From: Prevotella sp.
Lineage (GTDB): Bacteria > Bacteroidota > Bacteroidia > Bacteroidales > Bacteroidaceae
DNA: 34,175 bases
Direction of reading: 5' to 3'
Assembly: GCA_017478025.1 (NCBI GenBank)
Contig: JAFVGZ010000008.1
Location: 1-34,175 of the forward strand
Shown here one piece after another: positions 21,015 through 30,142 of this stretch. The translations under genes and the position numbers were made by a program. The notes beneath the pieces were generated by a model, which worked only from the letters and a program-made list of their open reading frames with translations, was not told the DNA's origin and made no database searches. Position 1 is the first letter of the stretch. The number at the start of each line of letters is the position of its first letter.

Positions 21015-24000
21015 ATGCAAAAGACTAAACTCCTGACTCTATTTCTGCTTTTCATCGCAGCGAACACCCTCATGGCTCAAAGCTCCTCATCCCTCTATCC
21101 TTGCTTTCTCAATCCCCAAGACACTGCCCGCACAAAGGTGTGGTGGTTTCATGGCGAGACGGAAGGGACGCACCAGGGCATCACCGCCGACCTTGAGGCA
21201 TTCCGTCAAGCAGGCGTAGGAGGTGTGGTTTATTACGACCAGGTGCACGGCAACGGCGAGGGAGCGGCACAGGTTTTCACGCCCGAATGGTGGGACGAGA
21301 TAGTCTTTTCGGCGCAGGAAGCGCAGCGGCTCGGGCTGAGTTTTGAGGTCAATGCCAGCAACGGCTATGTGGCAGGCGGGAAATGGATAACCCCCGACAA
21401 GAGCATGCAGCGCCTGGACAGCCACGAGATGCTGCTCAACAGCAGAGGCGGCGATGTGCAGTTCAGCCTGCCAGCCATTAAGACACCGGAGGGATGGCAA
21501 AAGACGGTGGCGGTGTATGCGCTGCCATACGACGCTGAGCTCATGGGTGACTCACGCAGTGTCTTCAGCCCCGACTCCGTGATGCGGCTCAACGACCCGT
21601 CACAGACGGCATACCTTGTGATAGACTTCGGCAAAAACTTCACCGCGCGCAGCATCACCTATATCACCGGAGGACGCGGCAAGGCACGCACATCGTCCAT
21701 GCAGGTGCCCAAGTCACACTTTCAGGTGCACCCCGACAACGGCATCTATCAGGAAGGCTCTTTCTTCGGCTGCGGCTTCCGCAACCTCCCCGACATCGGC
21801 GAGCTGCAAGTGTCTGACGATGGAGTGAACTACCGCACCGTGTGCAGCCTGCGCCCCAAGTACCAGAACCTCGGCGGCAGCAAGGAGCAGACCATCGCCT
21901 TCCCCACCACCAGAGGGCGCTACTTCCGCATCATGCTACATGACTGGGCATCGGGAATGAAGAGCGACGACCGTCTCACCTTCGGCAATGTCGTTATCTC
22001 TGCACGTGCCAGCGTGGATGTGTGGCAGGAGAAGGCCAGCCTCATCTCGGAGCTTATGGAGCCTGACCGCACACCTGCATACGAAAAGACCGAAATCATC
22101 GACTTCTCACGCGCCATAGACCTTACCTCATGCACCGATGACAAGGGAGTCATCACATGGAAGGGCGCGCCGAAGGGCCAGTGGCTGATACTGCGTCTTT
22201 TCGCTGCATCCACCGGCGGCCACACCAAGCACGGGCGCAAGGAAGCCCTCGGCTACGAATGCGACAAGCTGTCCACCGACGGTGCCCGCCTGCAGTGGCA
22301 GAGCTACGTGAAGCCTATCATAGACACCCTTCGCACACACGTCCCCTCTGCCCTCAGCGGCGTGTGCATGGACAGCCATGAGGCAGGTCCGCAGAACTGG
22401 ACTGCCGGCATGCCGCAAGAGTTCAAGGCTGCGAGGGGATATGACATCACTCCGTTCCTGCCCGTTATGGCGGGATACGTGGTAGGCTCTGCCGAAGAGT
22501 CCAATAAATTCCTCTATGACCTGCGCCAAACCATCAACACCCTCATCACCGACCGCTACTATGGTGAGTTCAACCGCCTCTGCCGTGCCGAGGGGCTCAC
22601 CCTCACCGCACAGGCCATAGGCGGCGCACTGTGTATGGCAGGCGATGCCGTGTCCGTAAAGAAACTCGTTGACAAGCCGCAGGCTGAGTTCTGGGGCTAT
22701 CAGACCGAGGGAAACTATGATATCAAGGACTGCTCCAGCGCCGCACACGTCTATGGCAAGCAGATAGCCTCCGGCGAGGCATTCACCGATATCACCTACA
22801 AACATTCGCTGGCCGACATCAAGAACCTCGCTGACTACGCATACGCCTTCGGCATCAATGAGCTTGTAGTCTGCGCCGTGGCCTATCAGCCCTGGGTGAG
22901 GCAGGCGGGGGAGCAACTGCGCATAAGCACCGCCAACGGCAGGCAGTACGTTCTGAACCGCCTCAACACATTGTGGCCGCTCAGCAAACCATTCTGGGAC
23001 TATCAGGCTCGCTGCTCGTGGATGCTGCGGCAGGGAAAGCCCGTCAGCGACATCTGCTATTACCTCGGCGACGATATACCGGCACGCATCCTCTCCCACA
23101 AGCTGCCTGACATACCGCAGGGCTACGACTTCGACGCCTTTACCACCGACGCCCTGCTCAGCCGCATGTCAGCATCCGACGGGCGCATCATCCTGCCCGA
23201 TGGCGTCAGCTATCGCATGATGATATTACCCTCCGACGGTCAGTTGCCCGATGAGGTCAGGCAGCAGATCTCACGATTGCGTCAGCAAGGTATCTCCATC
23301 TACAACCCGCAGACCGACAGCAGGACACTGCCCGAGGCCCTTCGGGATTTCGGTATGCAGCCCGATGTGGAGGCTCCACGTGCCGACGGCCTCTATTTCT
23401 GCCACAGGCGCACGGACACTGCCGACATCTATTTCCTTCACAACCACTCCGACCAAGACATCACAGGCACCTTCAGCTTCAACGTCACCGCCTCTGCGGC
23501 AGAACTATGGAACCCCGTGACAGGGGAACGCACCCCTCTCCCATCATCCAACAACCCTAATCCCTCATCCACCGCCCTCCCTCTCACCCTCCACGCACGC
23601 GAGTCATATTTTATTATATTTAGCGATGCCCCTCGTCCAGTAGCCTGCGATGCCATCGCAAGCACAAAAATACCGACGGAAGAAGTACCCCTAACCCAGC
23701 CTTGGACCGTCACTTTCGACACCCAGATGGGAGGTTCAAGCGAAACCGTTCTTATGTCTTCGCCCCTCAACTGGGCTGCCAGCGACGATCCGCGCATCAG
23801 GTATTATTCTGGAACAGCCGTCTGCCGCTCCACCTTCCGCATGGATAACCTCACACGGAAGCACAAATATCTGCTTACCCTTCCGCTGCTTAACGCTGCC
23901 GCCGAGGTCATCATCAATGGCCAGACTGCCGGCATCGTATGGTGCTCACCCTGGGACATCGACATCACCCGCCTGCTCCGTTCGGGCAAGAACACCATAG

Positions 24001-24161
24001 AGCTGCGCATAGCCAACACGCTGTGGAACCGCCTCGTAGGCGACGCATGCCTGCCAGAGGCACAACGCATGACGTGGCAAACCACCCCATTAGCAAAGCC
24101 CGACGACACCTTAGTACCATCAGGCCTCAGCGCAATGCCTACGATACACATCATCAGATAG
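21015..24161 (+). CDS. GH106 family alpha-L-rhamnosidase
   Basis: A 1048-residue exported enzyme (signal peptide 1-21, ending L-M-A-Q). The N-terminal catalytic region has the family pattern W-W-F-H-G-E-T-E-G-T-H-Q-G-I-T-A-D-L-E-A, then F-R-Q-A-G-V-G-G-V. A likely catalytic Glu456 is in M-D-S-H-E-A-G. A C-terminal beta-sandwich (about 890-1040) shows the usual V-I-I-N-G-Q-T-A-G-I-V-W-C-S-P-W and A-N-T-L-W-N-R-L-V-G-D. Known GH106 enzymes release L-rhamnose from rhamnogalacturonan and related pectins by inversion. With PL11 and GH28 encoded close by, rhamnogalacturonan is the probable substrate. It lacks the C-terminal tail seen on its neighbours, so it is more likely periplasmic. A strong terminator follows at 24226. 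Confidence 0.9.
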   Translation: MQKTKLLTLFLLFIAANTLMAQSSSSLYPCFLNPQDTARTKVWWFHGETEGTHQGITADLEAFRQAGVGGVVYYDQVHGNGEGAAQVFTPEWWDEIVFSAQEAQRLGLSFEVNASNGYVAGGKWITPDKSMQRLDSHEMLLNSRGGDVQFSLPAIKTPEGWQKTVAVYALPYDAELMGDSRSVFSPDSVMRLNDPSQTAYLVIDFGKNFTARSITYITGGRGKARTSSMQVPKSHFQVHPDNGIYQEGSFFGCGFRNLPDIGELQVSDDGVNYRTVCSLRPKYQNLGGSKEQTIAFPTTRGRYFRIMLHDWASGMKSDDRLTFGNVVISARASVDVWQEKASLISELMEPDRTPAYEKTEIIDFSRAIDLTSCTDDKGVITWKGAPKGQWLILRLFAASTGGHTKHGRKEALGYECDKLSTDGARLQWQSYVKPIIDTLRTHVPSALSGVCMDSHEAGPQNWTAGMPQEFKAARGYDITPFLPVMAGYVVGSAEESNKFLYDLRQTINTLITDRYYGEFNRLCRAEGLTLTAQAIGGALCMAGDAVSVKKLVDKPQAEFWGYQTEGNYDIKDCSSAAHVYGKQIASGEAFTDITYKHSLADIKNLADYAYAFGINELVVCAVAYQPWVRQAGEQLRISTANGRQYVLNRLNTLWPLSKPFWDYQARCSWMLRQGKPVSDICYYLGDDIPARILSHKLPDIPQGYDFDAFTTDALLSRMSASDGRIILPDGVSYRMMILPSDGQLPDEVRQQISRLRQQGISIYNPQTDSRTLPEALRDFGMQPDVEAPRADGLYFCHRRTDTADIYFLHNHSDQDITGTFSFNVTASAAELWNPVTGERTPLPSSNNPNPSSTALPLTLHARESYFIIFSDAPRPVACDAIASTKIPTEEVPLTQPWTVTFDTQMGGSSETVLMSSPLNWAASDDPRIRYYSGTAVCRSTFRMDNLTRKHKYLLTLPLLNAAAEVIINGQTAGIVWCSPWDIDITRLLRSGKNTIELRIANTLWNRLVGDACLPEAQRMTWQTTPLAKPDDTLVPSGLSAMPTIHIIR

Positions 24162-24225
24162 AAGCCACCTCCTACAGGGTGTCATCCGCAATTAGAGGCT
24201 TTTTAAGTCAAAATCATCATATTTT

Positions 24226-24260
24226 CCGCATAACAGCATCGTGTTATGCGGATTTTTTTT
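24226..24260 (+). terminator. Rho-independent terminator after GH106
   Basis: CCGCATAACA pairs perfectly with TGTTATGCGG around a six-base loop and is followed by A and eight T residues, 65 bases after the stop codon. Confidence 0.88.
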
Positions 24261-24470
24261 ATTTTTGCAGCGGATTCTTGGTGGTATATCACCGAAATCG
24301 GTGATATACAGGGGGTTAGCTATTCGTGCTTTTTTTGGGCGTTATTTGCGGGCGAGGGTGCAGGCGCTTCTGAATATGCGCAAATTTTTGAAGGGCCGAA
24401 AATCACTTTTGTCACTTTTTTAACATAAAAATGAACAAAAGTGATTTTGGGGTGAAAAAGTTGTATTCAC

Positions 24471-24534
24471 ATACAAAATAATCCTTTTTTACACAAAATT
24501 ACCCTCTTTATACATATATACTAATGTAATTTTG
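24471..24534 (+). promoter_or_regulatory. Promoter region with direct repeat before the 949-residue protein
   Basis: TAATTTTG at 24527-24534 is a -7 box without a clear TTG. Just upstream, two 20-base units (24471-24490 and 24491-24510) align as a direct repeat with ACAAAAT in common. AraC-type DNA-binding domains of hybrid two-component regulators often bind direct repeats of about this spacing, so this is a candidate operator; that is inference. Confidence 0.45.
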
Positions 24535-24594
24535 CGCTCAGAAATCCTCGCGACAGAGAGTTTTTGCATTATTAACCCATAACATCAACTAATT

Positions 24595-27444
24595 ATGAAA
24601 AAAAGACTATTACTCCAAATGCTGTTAGCAATGGTTGCCATTTGCAGCTATGCTCAGGGAGAGTATCTCTACTCTCACACAGCAAAGTACGTGACTATTG
24701 GCGAGAACCATATCACCAATGCCACATTTGCCGATTTCACTGGTTGGCAGAACGAGCTGGGCCAGGAAGTCATGGCACAGTTCTGGGAGACATCCGCAGG
24801 TGCGGGCTATGGTGGTGCTAACGCAGCTATGGCACTCAGCAGCGATGCTGCCGACGGGGGTGCCCTCGTATGGAAGACGAAAAGCCTTCAGGAAGGTGAG
24901 TATGCCGTATCATTCTACGTGAAGAGCGAGACCACTTTCACCAGCAGTATCACTGCCGGCACCGACAACTACATTGACGTATTCACCAACAAGACCGGCA
25001 GCGTCGTCAAGGTTACAGACGGTGACACACCCGACACACAGATTGCCAAAGTTGAGGTAATCGACGACAAGTGGCAGCAGATCACCTATCCGGTCTCTGT
25101 TGCCAGCGGTGACTACATCATCATCAACATTGCCAAGCTGCCAGCAGGAACACTGCTGTCTGGCTTTATCATCAGCGAGACATTAGAGGTATTTGACAAT
25201 CGTATCGCTGACCGTCTGCTGGCATTCGCAGACAAGCTGATGAAGGAAGAGAGCCTGCCTAACGGTCGTGAGGACTTCGCCGCATGGATAGAGAACGACT
25301 GGAAGCCCGCTCTGGCTGATCCTGAGACAAAGGACTCCAAGGACGAGATGATGGACTACGTGTCTGCATTCAATGATGAATATCTCCCCGCATTCCTCGG
25401 TGCCAACGGCGGCAACCTGATGCCTAACTACCTGCAGGATTGGTCGGCGTGGGGCAAGTATAATTATAACAACCTCGGCACCAAGGACAACTGGACATTC
25501 ACCGGCGGTCGCTGGGGATGCACAGGCAACGAAGATTATCTGGAGTTCAATGCCGGTGACGGCTACATCTGCTCCGCAGGTATTCAGGTAACACAGAACG
25601 CGCTGAACGTAGGCGTTCAGACACGCGAAGGTAAGTTGGACAACCTGCCATACGGCAAGTATTTCTTCTCCATAGAGGTACAGGCTGTGACAGCATCAAA
25701 CCGTGCTAACCCTTACGGTGCCGACCACAGCGTAGTGATTGCAGAGCCTTGGTTCATCTTCGGCGAAGAGAATACGGTGCTGCCCGACACGCTGAACGGC
25801 TACTACTGGAAGACCCTCTATGCCATCGGCGAGATAAAGGAAGGCCAGCCGAAGGTAATCGGTTTCCACTTCCCCGTACTGGATCACAAGAAGGGTGGCC
25901 GCTATAGTGTGCGCAATCCTAAGATATACATGCTTGGCGAGAATGAAGAGGACATGAACTACAAGGCTCAGAAGGAGGCGTTCATGGTACAGCAGTACAA
26001 CCTGAACAAGCGCATCACGGAGTATCCTGTTGAGCTGAATGCTACTGACTACCCTTGGGAGCAGGAGACACTGTCTGCTGCGATAGCAGAAGCAACGCCT
26101 GTCTATGAGGCTTCCTTAGCTATCATCGATGCCGAGGGCAACGTGCTGAACAAGGATGAGGTCGTTGAGGAGAACACGCAGTTGCTGCTTGACCAGGTGA
26201 ACGCACTGGGTCGTGCCCGCAACTATCTCATTGAGCAGAATGCTCCTATCTCCACTCTGAAGGAGGCTGTGGCTGCTGCCAAGGAGTCTTTGGCTGCTGC
26301 CGAGAATGCCGGTGCATCTGCTGAGAAGCGCAGCAATCTGGAGGCTGCCGTAGCTGAAGGCGAGAAGCTGATCGCAGCCATCTCATCAACCAACGAAGGT
26401 GAGAAATTCACATCAGCCACAGCTGACATCCTTGCCGCGAAGGAGGAATTTGAATCTACTTCCGCTTCACGCGCCAATCCTACAGAGATACAGATAAAGA
26501 ATGCTGACTTCACTGACTTCTCCGCCGGCAGCAATGTGACCGCCGCAGGAACCAACAAGGACTGGAACTGGTCAATGGGAGCATCTACATCACGCTGGGA
26601 GATCCGTGACAATGAGACGCTGACACAGGGACACGGTGCAAGCATCTGGAGAGGTACTACGGTCGGTCTGGACGGAAAGTGCCAGCAGACAGTGGAGCTG
26701 ACTTACGAAGGTCTGTATGAGTATCGTGCCGAGGCATATATCTCTGAGGAGAACGTCAACGAACTCGTTGCCGCTGCCGAGGTGCTGGAGAACGATACTG
26801 TCTTCAAGCCAAACATCCGCCTCTTCTTCGGTGAGGACGGTCTGTCTGACTCTATCGCCATCTCTAAGTGGTACCACGGCGTGAAGGCTGACGGCACATA
26901 CTTCACACGTGACGTAAACGGCAAGACATATCCAGGCATGGTTTACGCTACATACTCCGTTTACTTCAAGAAGACCGGTGCTGCCCCCGTGACTGCCGAG
27001 TTTGGCTTTGAGGCGCTGGGCAATGGTGCTAAGTCAGGTGCAAACGGCTTCGGCTTTGGCAACAACAGAATATACTATGTAGGCGATGAGGCACAGTATC
27101 TCACAGATACGAAGTCAGAGCTCACTGCTGCCGTTGCTACTGCCAAGACTCTTGCAGGCAATTATCCTGACAGCTATTGGACTGTCAAGCTGAACCGCTA
27201 CATCAGCGATGCAGAGGCAGCTACTACGGCAAAGGCAATGCAGAATGCGCTGCACGGCATCAATGAGGTATCTTCCCGCCTTGCAAACACCACTACAGCT
27301 ATCGTTGCGGTGAAGTCTTCCGACAAGACCAACGCGAAAGCAGCCAAGGGCGTCTATAACCTTGCAGGCGTGAAGGTGGCAGACAATGCCGACGGTCTGA
27401 AGGCTGGCATCTACATCATCGATGGCAAGAAGGTAATAAAGTAA
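24595..27444 (+). CDS. Large secreted protein with binding-like and coiled-coil domains and sorting-like tail
   Basis: A 949-residue exported protein (signal peptide 1-20, ending S-Y-A-Q). Three beta-rich regions resembling carbohydrate-binding jelly rolls (around residues 35-200, 270-450 and 625-830; each begins with a phrase like N-A-T-F-A-D-F-T-G-W or N-A-D-F-T-D-F-S) are separated by helical stretches. The main one, about 525-620, is Ala/Glu-rich and coiled-coil or FIVAR-like. The end reads V-Y-N-L-A-G-V-K-V ... G-I-Y-I-I-D-G-K-K-V-I-K, the shared C-terminal tail. No catalytic motif is recognised. It is followed by the PL11 gene 92 bases on, with a perfect hairpin between, so the pair may be cotranscribed. 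I infer a surface glycan-binding role in the pectin system. Confidence 0.72.
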   Translation: MKKRLLLQMLLAMVAICSYAQGEYLYSHTAKYVTIGENHITNATFADFTGWQNELGQEVMAQFWETSAGAGYGGANAAMALSSDAADGGALVWKTKSLQEGEYAVSFYVKSETTFTSSITAGTDNYIDVFTNKTGSVVKVTDGDTPDTQIAKVEVIDDKWQQITYPVSVASGDYIIINIAKLPAGTLLSGFIISETLEVFDNRIADRLLAFADKLMKEESLPNGREDFAAWIENDWKPALADPETKDSKDEMMDYVSAFNDEYLPAFLGANGGNLMPNYLQDWSAWGKYNYNNLGTKDNWTFTGGRWGCTGNEDYLEFNAGDGYICSAGIQVTQNALNVGVQTREGKLDNLPYGKYFFSIEVQAVTASNRANPYGADHSVVIAEPWFIFGEENTVLPDTLNGYYWKTLYAIGEIKEGQPKVIGFHFPVLDHKKGGRYSVRNPKIYMLGENEEDMNYKAQKEAFMVQQYNLNKRITEYPVELNATDYPWEQETLSAAIAEATPVYEASLAIIDAEGNVLNKDEVVEENTQLLLDQVNALGRARNYLIEQNAPISTLKEAVAAAKESLAAAENAGASAEKRSNLEAAVAEGEKLIAAISSTNEGEKFTSATADILAAKEEFESTSASRANPTEIQIKNADFTDFSAGSNVTAAGTNKDWNWSMGASTSRWEIRDNETLTQGHGASIWRGTTVGLDGKCQQTVELTYEGLYEYRAEAYISEENVNELVAAAEVLENDTVFKPNIRLFFGEDGLSDSIAISKWYHGVKADGTYFTRDVNGKTYPGMVYATYSVYFKKTGAAPVTAEFGFEALGNGAKSGANGFGFGNNRIYYVGDEAQYLTDTKSELTAAVATAKTLAGNYPDSYWTVKLNRYISDAEAATTAKAMQNALHGINEVSSRLANTTTAIVAVKSSDKTNAKAAKGVYNLAGVKVADNADGLKAGIYIIDGKKVIK

Positions 27445-27462
27445 TACATAATTCATAATTCG

Positions 27463-27496
27463 CTGAAGTTTCGCCTTAATTTAGGCGAAACTTCAG
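27463..27496. terminator. Perfect 13-bp hairpin between the 949-residue protein and PL11
   Basis: CTGAAGTTTCGCC pairs perfectly with GGCGAAACTTCAG around an eight-base loop. No T-run follows, so it may be an mRNA-processing or stabilising element, or an attenuator lowering PL11 expression, rather than a full terminator. Confidence 0.55.
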
Positions 27497-27536
27497 TTAC
27501 GATTATAACGCACAACTAACTAAAACGACATCATCC

Positions 27537-29972
27537 ATGAGACTACTATCCACTATTCTTTTTGCCTTATTATATATATGTAATGGTGAAGCACAGATTT
27601 TACCACAACCGCAGCTTGAGAAGCTGGACCGCGGTGTGGTAGCTATCAAAAGCGGTTCGAATACGTTTATCAGCTGGAGGATTCTGGCTACCGATGCAGC
27701 AAATACCACCTTTGACGTGCTGCGTGACGGTAACGTGCTGTCAACCGCCAAGAACCTGACGGTAAGCAATGTCAGCGTGACCGGCGGCACTGATGCCAGC
27801 AAGTATGAGGTAGTGAGAAAGGTGGATGGCGTTGCCGTAGATACGAGCAAGGCCGTCACCCGATGGGCTGACATCTACCGTAGCCTGAAGTTGGATCGCC
27901 CCGCATCACAGTCTGGCTATCACTATTTCCCCAATGACTGCGCCGTAGCAGACCTTGACGGAGACGGTGAATATGAGTTAGTAATCAAGTGGGACCCTTC
28001 CAATAACCAGGATAATTCAAAAAGCGGCAAGACGGGCAATGTGTATCTGGATGCCTACAAGCTTGACGGCACGAAGCTGTGGCGCGTGGATTTGGGCCCG
28101 AATATCCGTGCCGGTGCCCACTACACACAGTTCTTAGTCTATGACTTCAATGGCGACGGCGTTGCCGAGATGATCTGCAAGACTGCGCCCGGCTCAGTGG
28201 ATGGTCAGGGAAAATACGTGAACCAAGCCTCTGATGACAGCAAGATTACATCGGCCAACAACAGCCTGAAGTATGCTAACAGCAACGGCTACATCCTTCA
28301 GGGTGGCGAATACCTTACCGTCTTTGAGGGTACCACGGGACGCGCCATCAATACTATATGGTATAACCCGAACCGCGGTTGCACTACCGGCGAGGTGAAA
28401 GTCCCATCGACATCTGAGATGAACACACTGTGGGGAGACAGCTATGGCAACCGTTGTGACCGCTTCCTGGCCTGTGTGGCACATCTGGACGGCGCAGACA
28501 AGAATGCCTCTGCAGTGATGTGTCGCGGCTACTACACGCGTGCCTACCTGTGGGCAGTGGATTTTGACGGAGAGAAACTCACTACCAAATGGCTCCACGC
28601 CTCGGTATCGCCTACAGTCGTGGAAGTCACCGATGCCGCCGGCACAAAGACATCCAAGACCTACTCCACCAATACATCGGGCATCAGCAGCGGCACTACA
28701 GACAAGCACTTCTATTGCACTGCATACGGTCAGGGCTGCCACTCGGTATCGGTAGGTGATGTGGATGGCGACGGCTGCGATGAAATCATCTACGGTTCGG
28801 CAGCGATAGACAATGACGGCGAGCTGCTACACACGACTGGTTTGGGACATGGCGATGCGCTGCATCTGTCAGACCTGATGCCCGACCATGAGGGACTGGA
28901 GGTGATGATGGTCCATGAAGAGGCTCCCTTCGGCTGGAGCGTGCGCGATGCAAAGACCGGCGAGCTGCTGATCCACCATACTGGACGCGGTGATACTGGC
29001 CGCGGCATAGCTGCCGACATATTGGCAGACAAGCGAGGATTTGAGTATTGGCATTCCGATGACAATGACTATAAGGATGCTGCAGGCAACTATAACATAT
29101 ACGGCAGCAACGATGCCGTCGTAGCACACTACACGAAAGACTATCCCTTCTATAACTTCAGACTCTATTGGGACGGTGATGCACTGGATGACCTGTTTGA
29201 CAAGGGAGCCGTGAACAACGGTAAGTGGAGCCGACTGCTCTCTACAGGCAACTATGGCAATTCCACCACATACGGCACGAAAGCCAACCCGCTGCTCATT
29301 GCCGACATTCTGGGTGACTGGCGTGAAGAGATTGTCATGTTTGACAAGTCGGACTCCTGCACCATCAACATCTTCTCGACCACCACTACGACCAAGCTGA
29401 GCGTGCCAACCCTGATGCACGACCATATATACCGCATGTCCGTAGCGTGGCAGAATGTGGGATATAACCAGCCACCGCATCTGGGCTATTATCTGCCCGA
29501 CTACGTCGGGACACGCTTTGAGGCTATGGAAGGAGTAGCTAAGGAGCAGACCATCCAGCTGGGCTCTCCTATCCAGGACATCGTCTGCCGCTACGTGAAC
29601 TGCACGTCTGCAAGCCTGCAGTACGTATATCTGAACGGTACGCGCATTAAGTCATACACAGCTCCCGACGGCATGACATTCACCCGCAATTCTATTGACA
29701 AGACAATCACGCTCAGCGGCACGCCTCAGGAGGCTGGCGACTATGAGTTCATCGTGAAGTCAAGCGGTGACATCAGCGGCACCTCGGTTACGGACACGCT
29801 GTGTGTGCATGTGGAGAATGCAACAGGCATCAGCGAAGTGAACTACGATGCTGCCTCACAAGGCACAGAGATATATGACCTTGAGGGCCGTCGCGTTGAG
29901 AAGATGCAGAAAGGACGCGTATATATCATCTGTCAGGATGGTGAGAGGCGCAAGATCATAGCACGCAAGTAA
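27537..29972 (+). CDS. PL11 rhamnogalacturonan lyase
   Basis: An 811-residue exported lyase (signal peptide 1-19) of family PL11, related to Bacillus YesW/YesX, which cuts the rhamnogalacturonan-I backbone by beta-elimination and needs Ca2+. The beta-propeller body (about 20-620) shows the family start L-E-K-L-D-R-G-V-V-A, then F-I-S-W-R. It also has several Ca-binding loops of the form D-x-D-G-D-G (D-L-D-G-D-G-E-Y-E-L-V-I-K-W-D; D-F-N-G-D-G-V-A-E; D-V-D-G-D-G-C-D-E) and the G-H-G-D-A-L-H segment. Beyond about residue 690 there is an added Ig-like module and a degenerate sorting-like tail (I-Y-D-L-E-G-R-R-V). This length exceeds YesW by roughly 190 residues, owing to those additions. It supplies oligosaccharides for the GH106 enzyme. 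Confidence 0.94.
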   Translation: MRLLSTILFALLYICNGEAQILPQPQLEKLDRGVVAIKSGSNTFISWRILATDAANTTFDVLRDGNVLSTAKNLTVSNVSVTGGTDASKYEVVRKVDGVAVDTSKAVTRWADIYRSLKLDRPASQSGYHYFPNDCAVADLDGDGEYELVIKWDPSNNQDNSKSGKTGNVYLDAYKLDGTKLWRVDLGPNIRAGAHYTQFLVYDFNGDGVAEMICKTAPGSVDGQGKYVNQASDDSKITSANNSLKYANSNGYILQGGEYLTVFEGTTGRAINTIWYNPNRGCTTGEVKVPSTSEMNTLWGDSYGNRCDRFLACVAHLDGADKNASAVMCRGYYTRAYLWAVDFDGEKLTTKWLHASVSPTVVEVTDAAGTKTSKTYSTNTSGISSGTTDKHFYCTAYGQGCHSVSVGDVDGDGCDEIIYGSAAIDNDGELLHTTGLGHGDALHLSDLMPDHEGLEVMMVHEEAPFGWSVRDAKTGELLIHHTGRGDTGRGIAADILADKRGFEYWHSDDNDYKDAAGNYNIYGSNDAVVAHYTKDYPFYNFRLYWDGDALDDLFDKGAVNNGKWSRLLSTGNYGNSTTYGTKANPLLIADILGDWREEIVMFDKSDSCTINIFSTTTTTKLSVPTLMHDHIYRMSVAWQNVGYNQPPHLGYYLPDYVGTRFEAMEGVAKEQTIQLGSPIQDIVCRYVNCTSASLQYVYLNGTRIKSYTAPDGMTFTRNSIDKTITLSGTPQEAGDYEFIVKSSGDISGTSVTDTLCVHVENATGISEVNYDAASQGTEIYDLEGRRVEKMQKGRVYIICQDGERRKIIARK

Positions 29973-29998
29973 ATACATTATCCTTTAGAATACAGAAA

Positions 29999-30044
29999 AG
30001 AAGGTGGCTATTCCTATTGCAAGGAAGGCCACCTTCTCCGTTTT
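29999..30044 (+). terminator. Terminator after PL11
   Basis: AGAAGGTGGC (29999-30008) pairs with GCCACCTTCT (30028-30037), followed by CCG and TTTT, 26 bases after the stop codon. Confidence 0.75.
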
Positions 30045-30103
30045 GGCATACACTTCTAAATACGGTCTCAACATTTTAAGATACAGAAAAAATATATAAA
30101 AAG

Positions 30104-30134
30104 TTGCTTAAATGACATATTATTATTATTTTTG
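30104..30134 (+). promoter_or_regulatory. Promoter of the hybrid two-component regulator
   Basis: TTG (30104-30106), 20 bases, TATTTTTG (30127-30134): an exact fit. Only eight bases separate the -7 box from the ATG at 30143, so the mRNA is probably leaderless or nearly so. Confidence 0.75.
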
Positions 30135-30142
30135 CACCTGAA

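Larger units (their letters stand above)
24162..24594. other. Intergenic region with three dyads and a promoter
   Basis: No gene is seen in these 433 bases; two short frames of 60 codons are AT-rich and unconvincing. In order it holds the GH106 terminator; a perfect 12-bp dyad at 24284-24309 (GTATATCACCGA-AA-TCGGTGATATAC); a 14-bp inverted repeat AAAATCACTTTTGT (24399-24412) with its partner at 24435-24448; a 20-bp-spaced direct repeat ACAAAAT-AA-TCCT / ACAAAAT-TA-CCCT (24473 and 24493); and a -7 box. Confidence 0.7.

Noticed and set aside
22128-23099. 323-codon minus-strand frame
   Set aside because: It lies fully inside the GH106 gene in a high-GC stretch; the GH106 frame has clear family motifs, so this is a shadow.
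24241-24428. Two 60-codon + strand frames
   Set aside because: They begin in the terminator T-run, are Phe-rich from AT-rich DNA, and show no start context or family resemblance.
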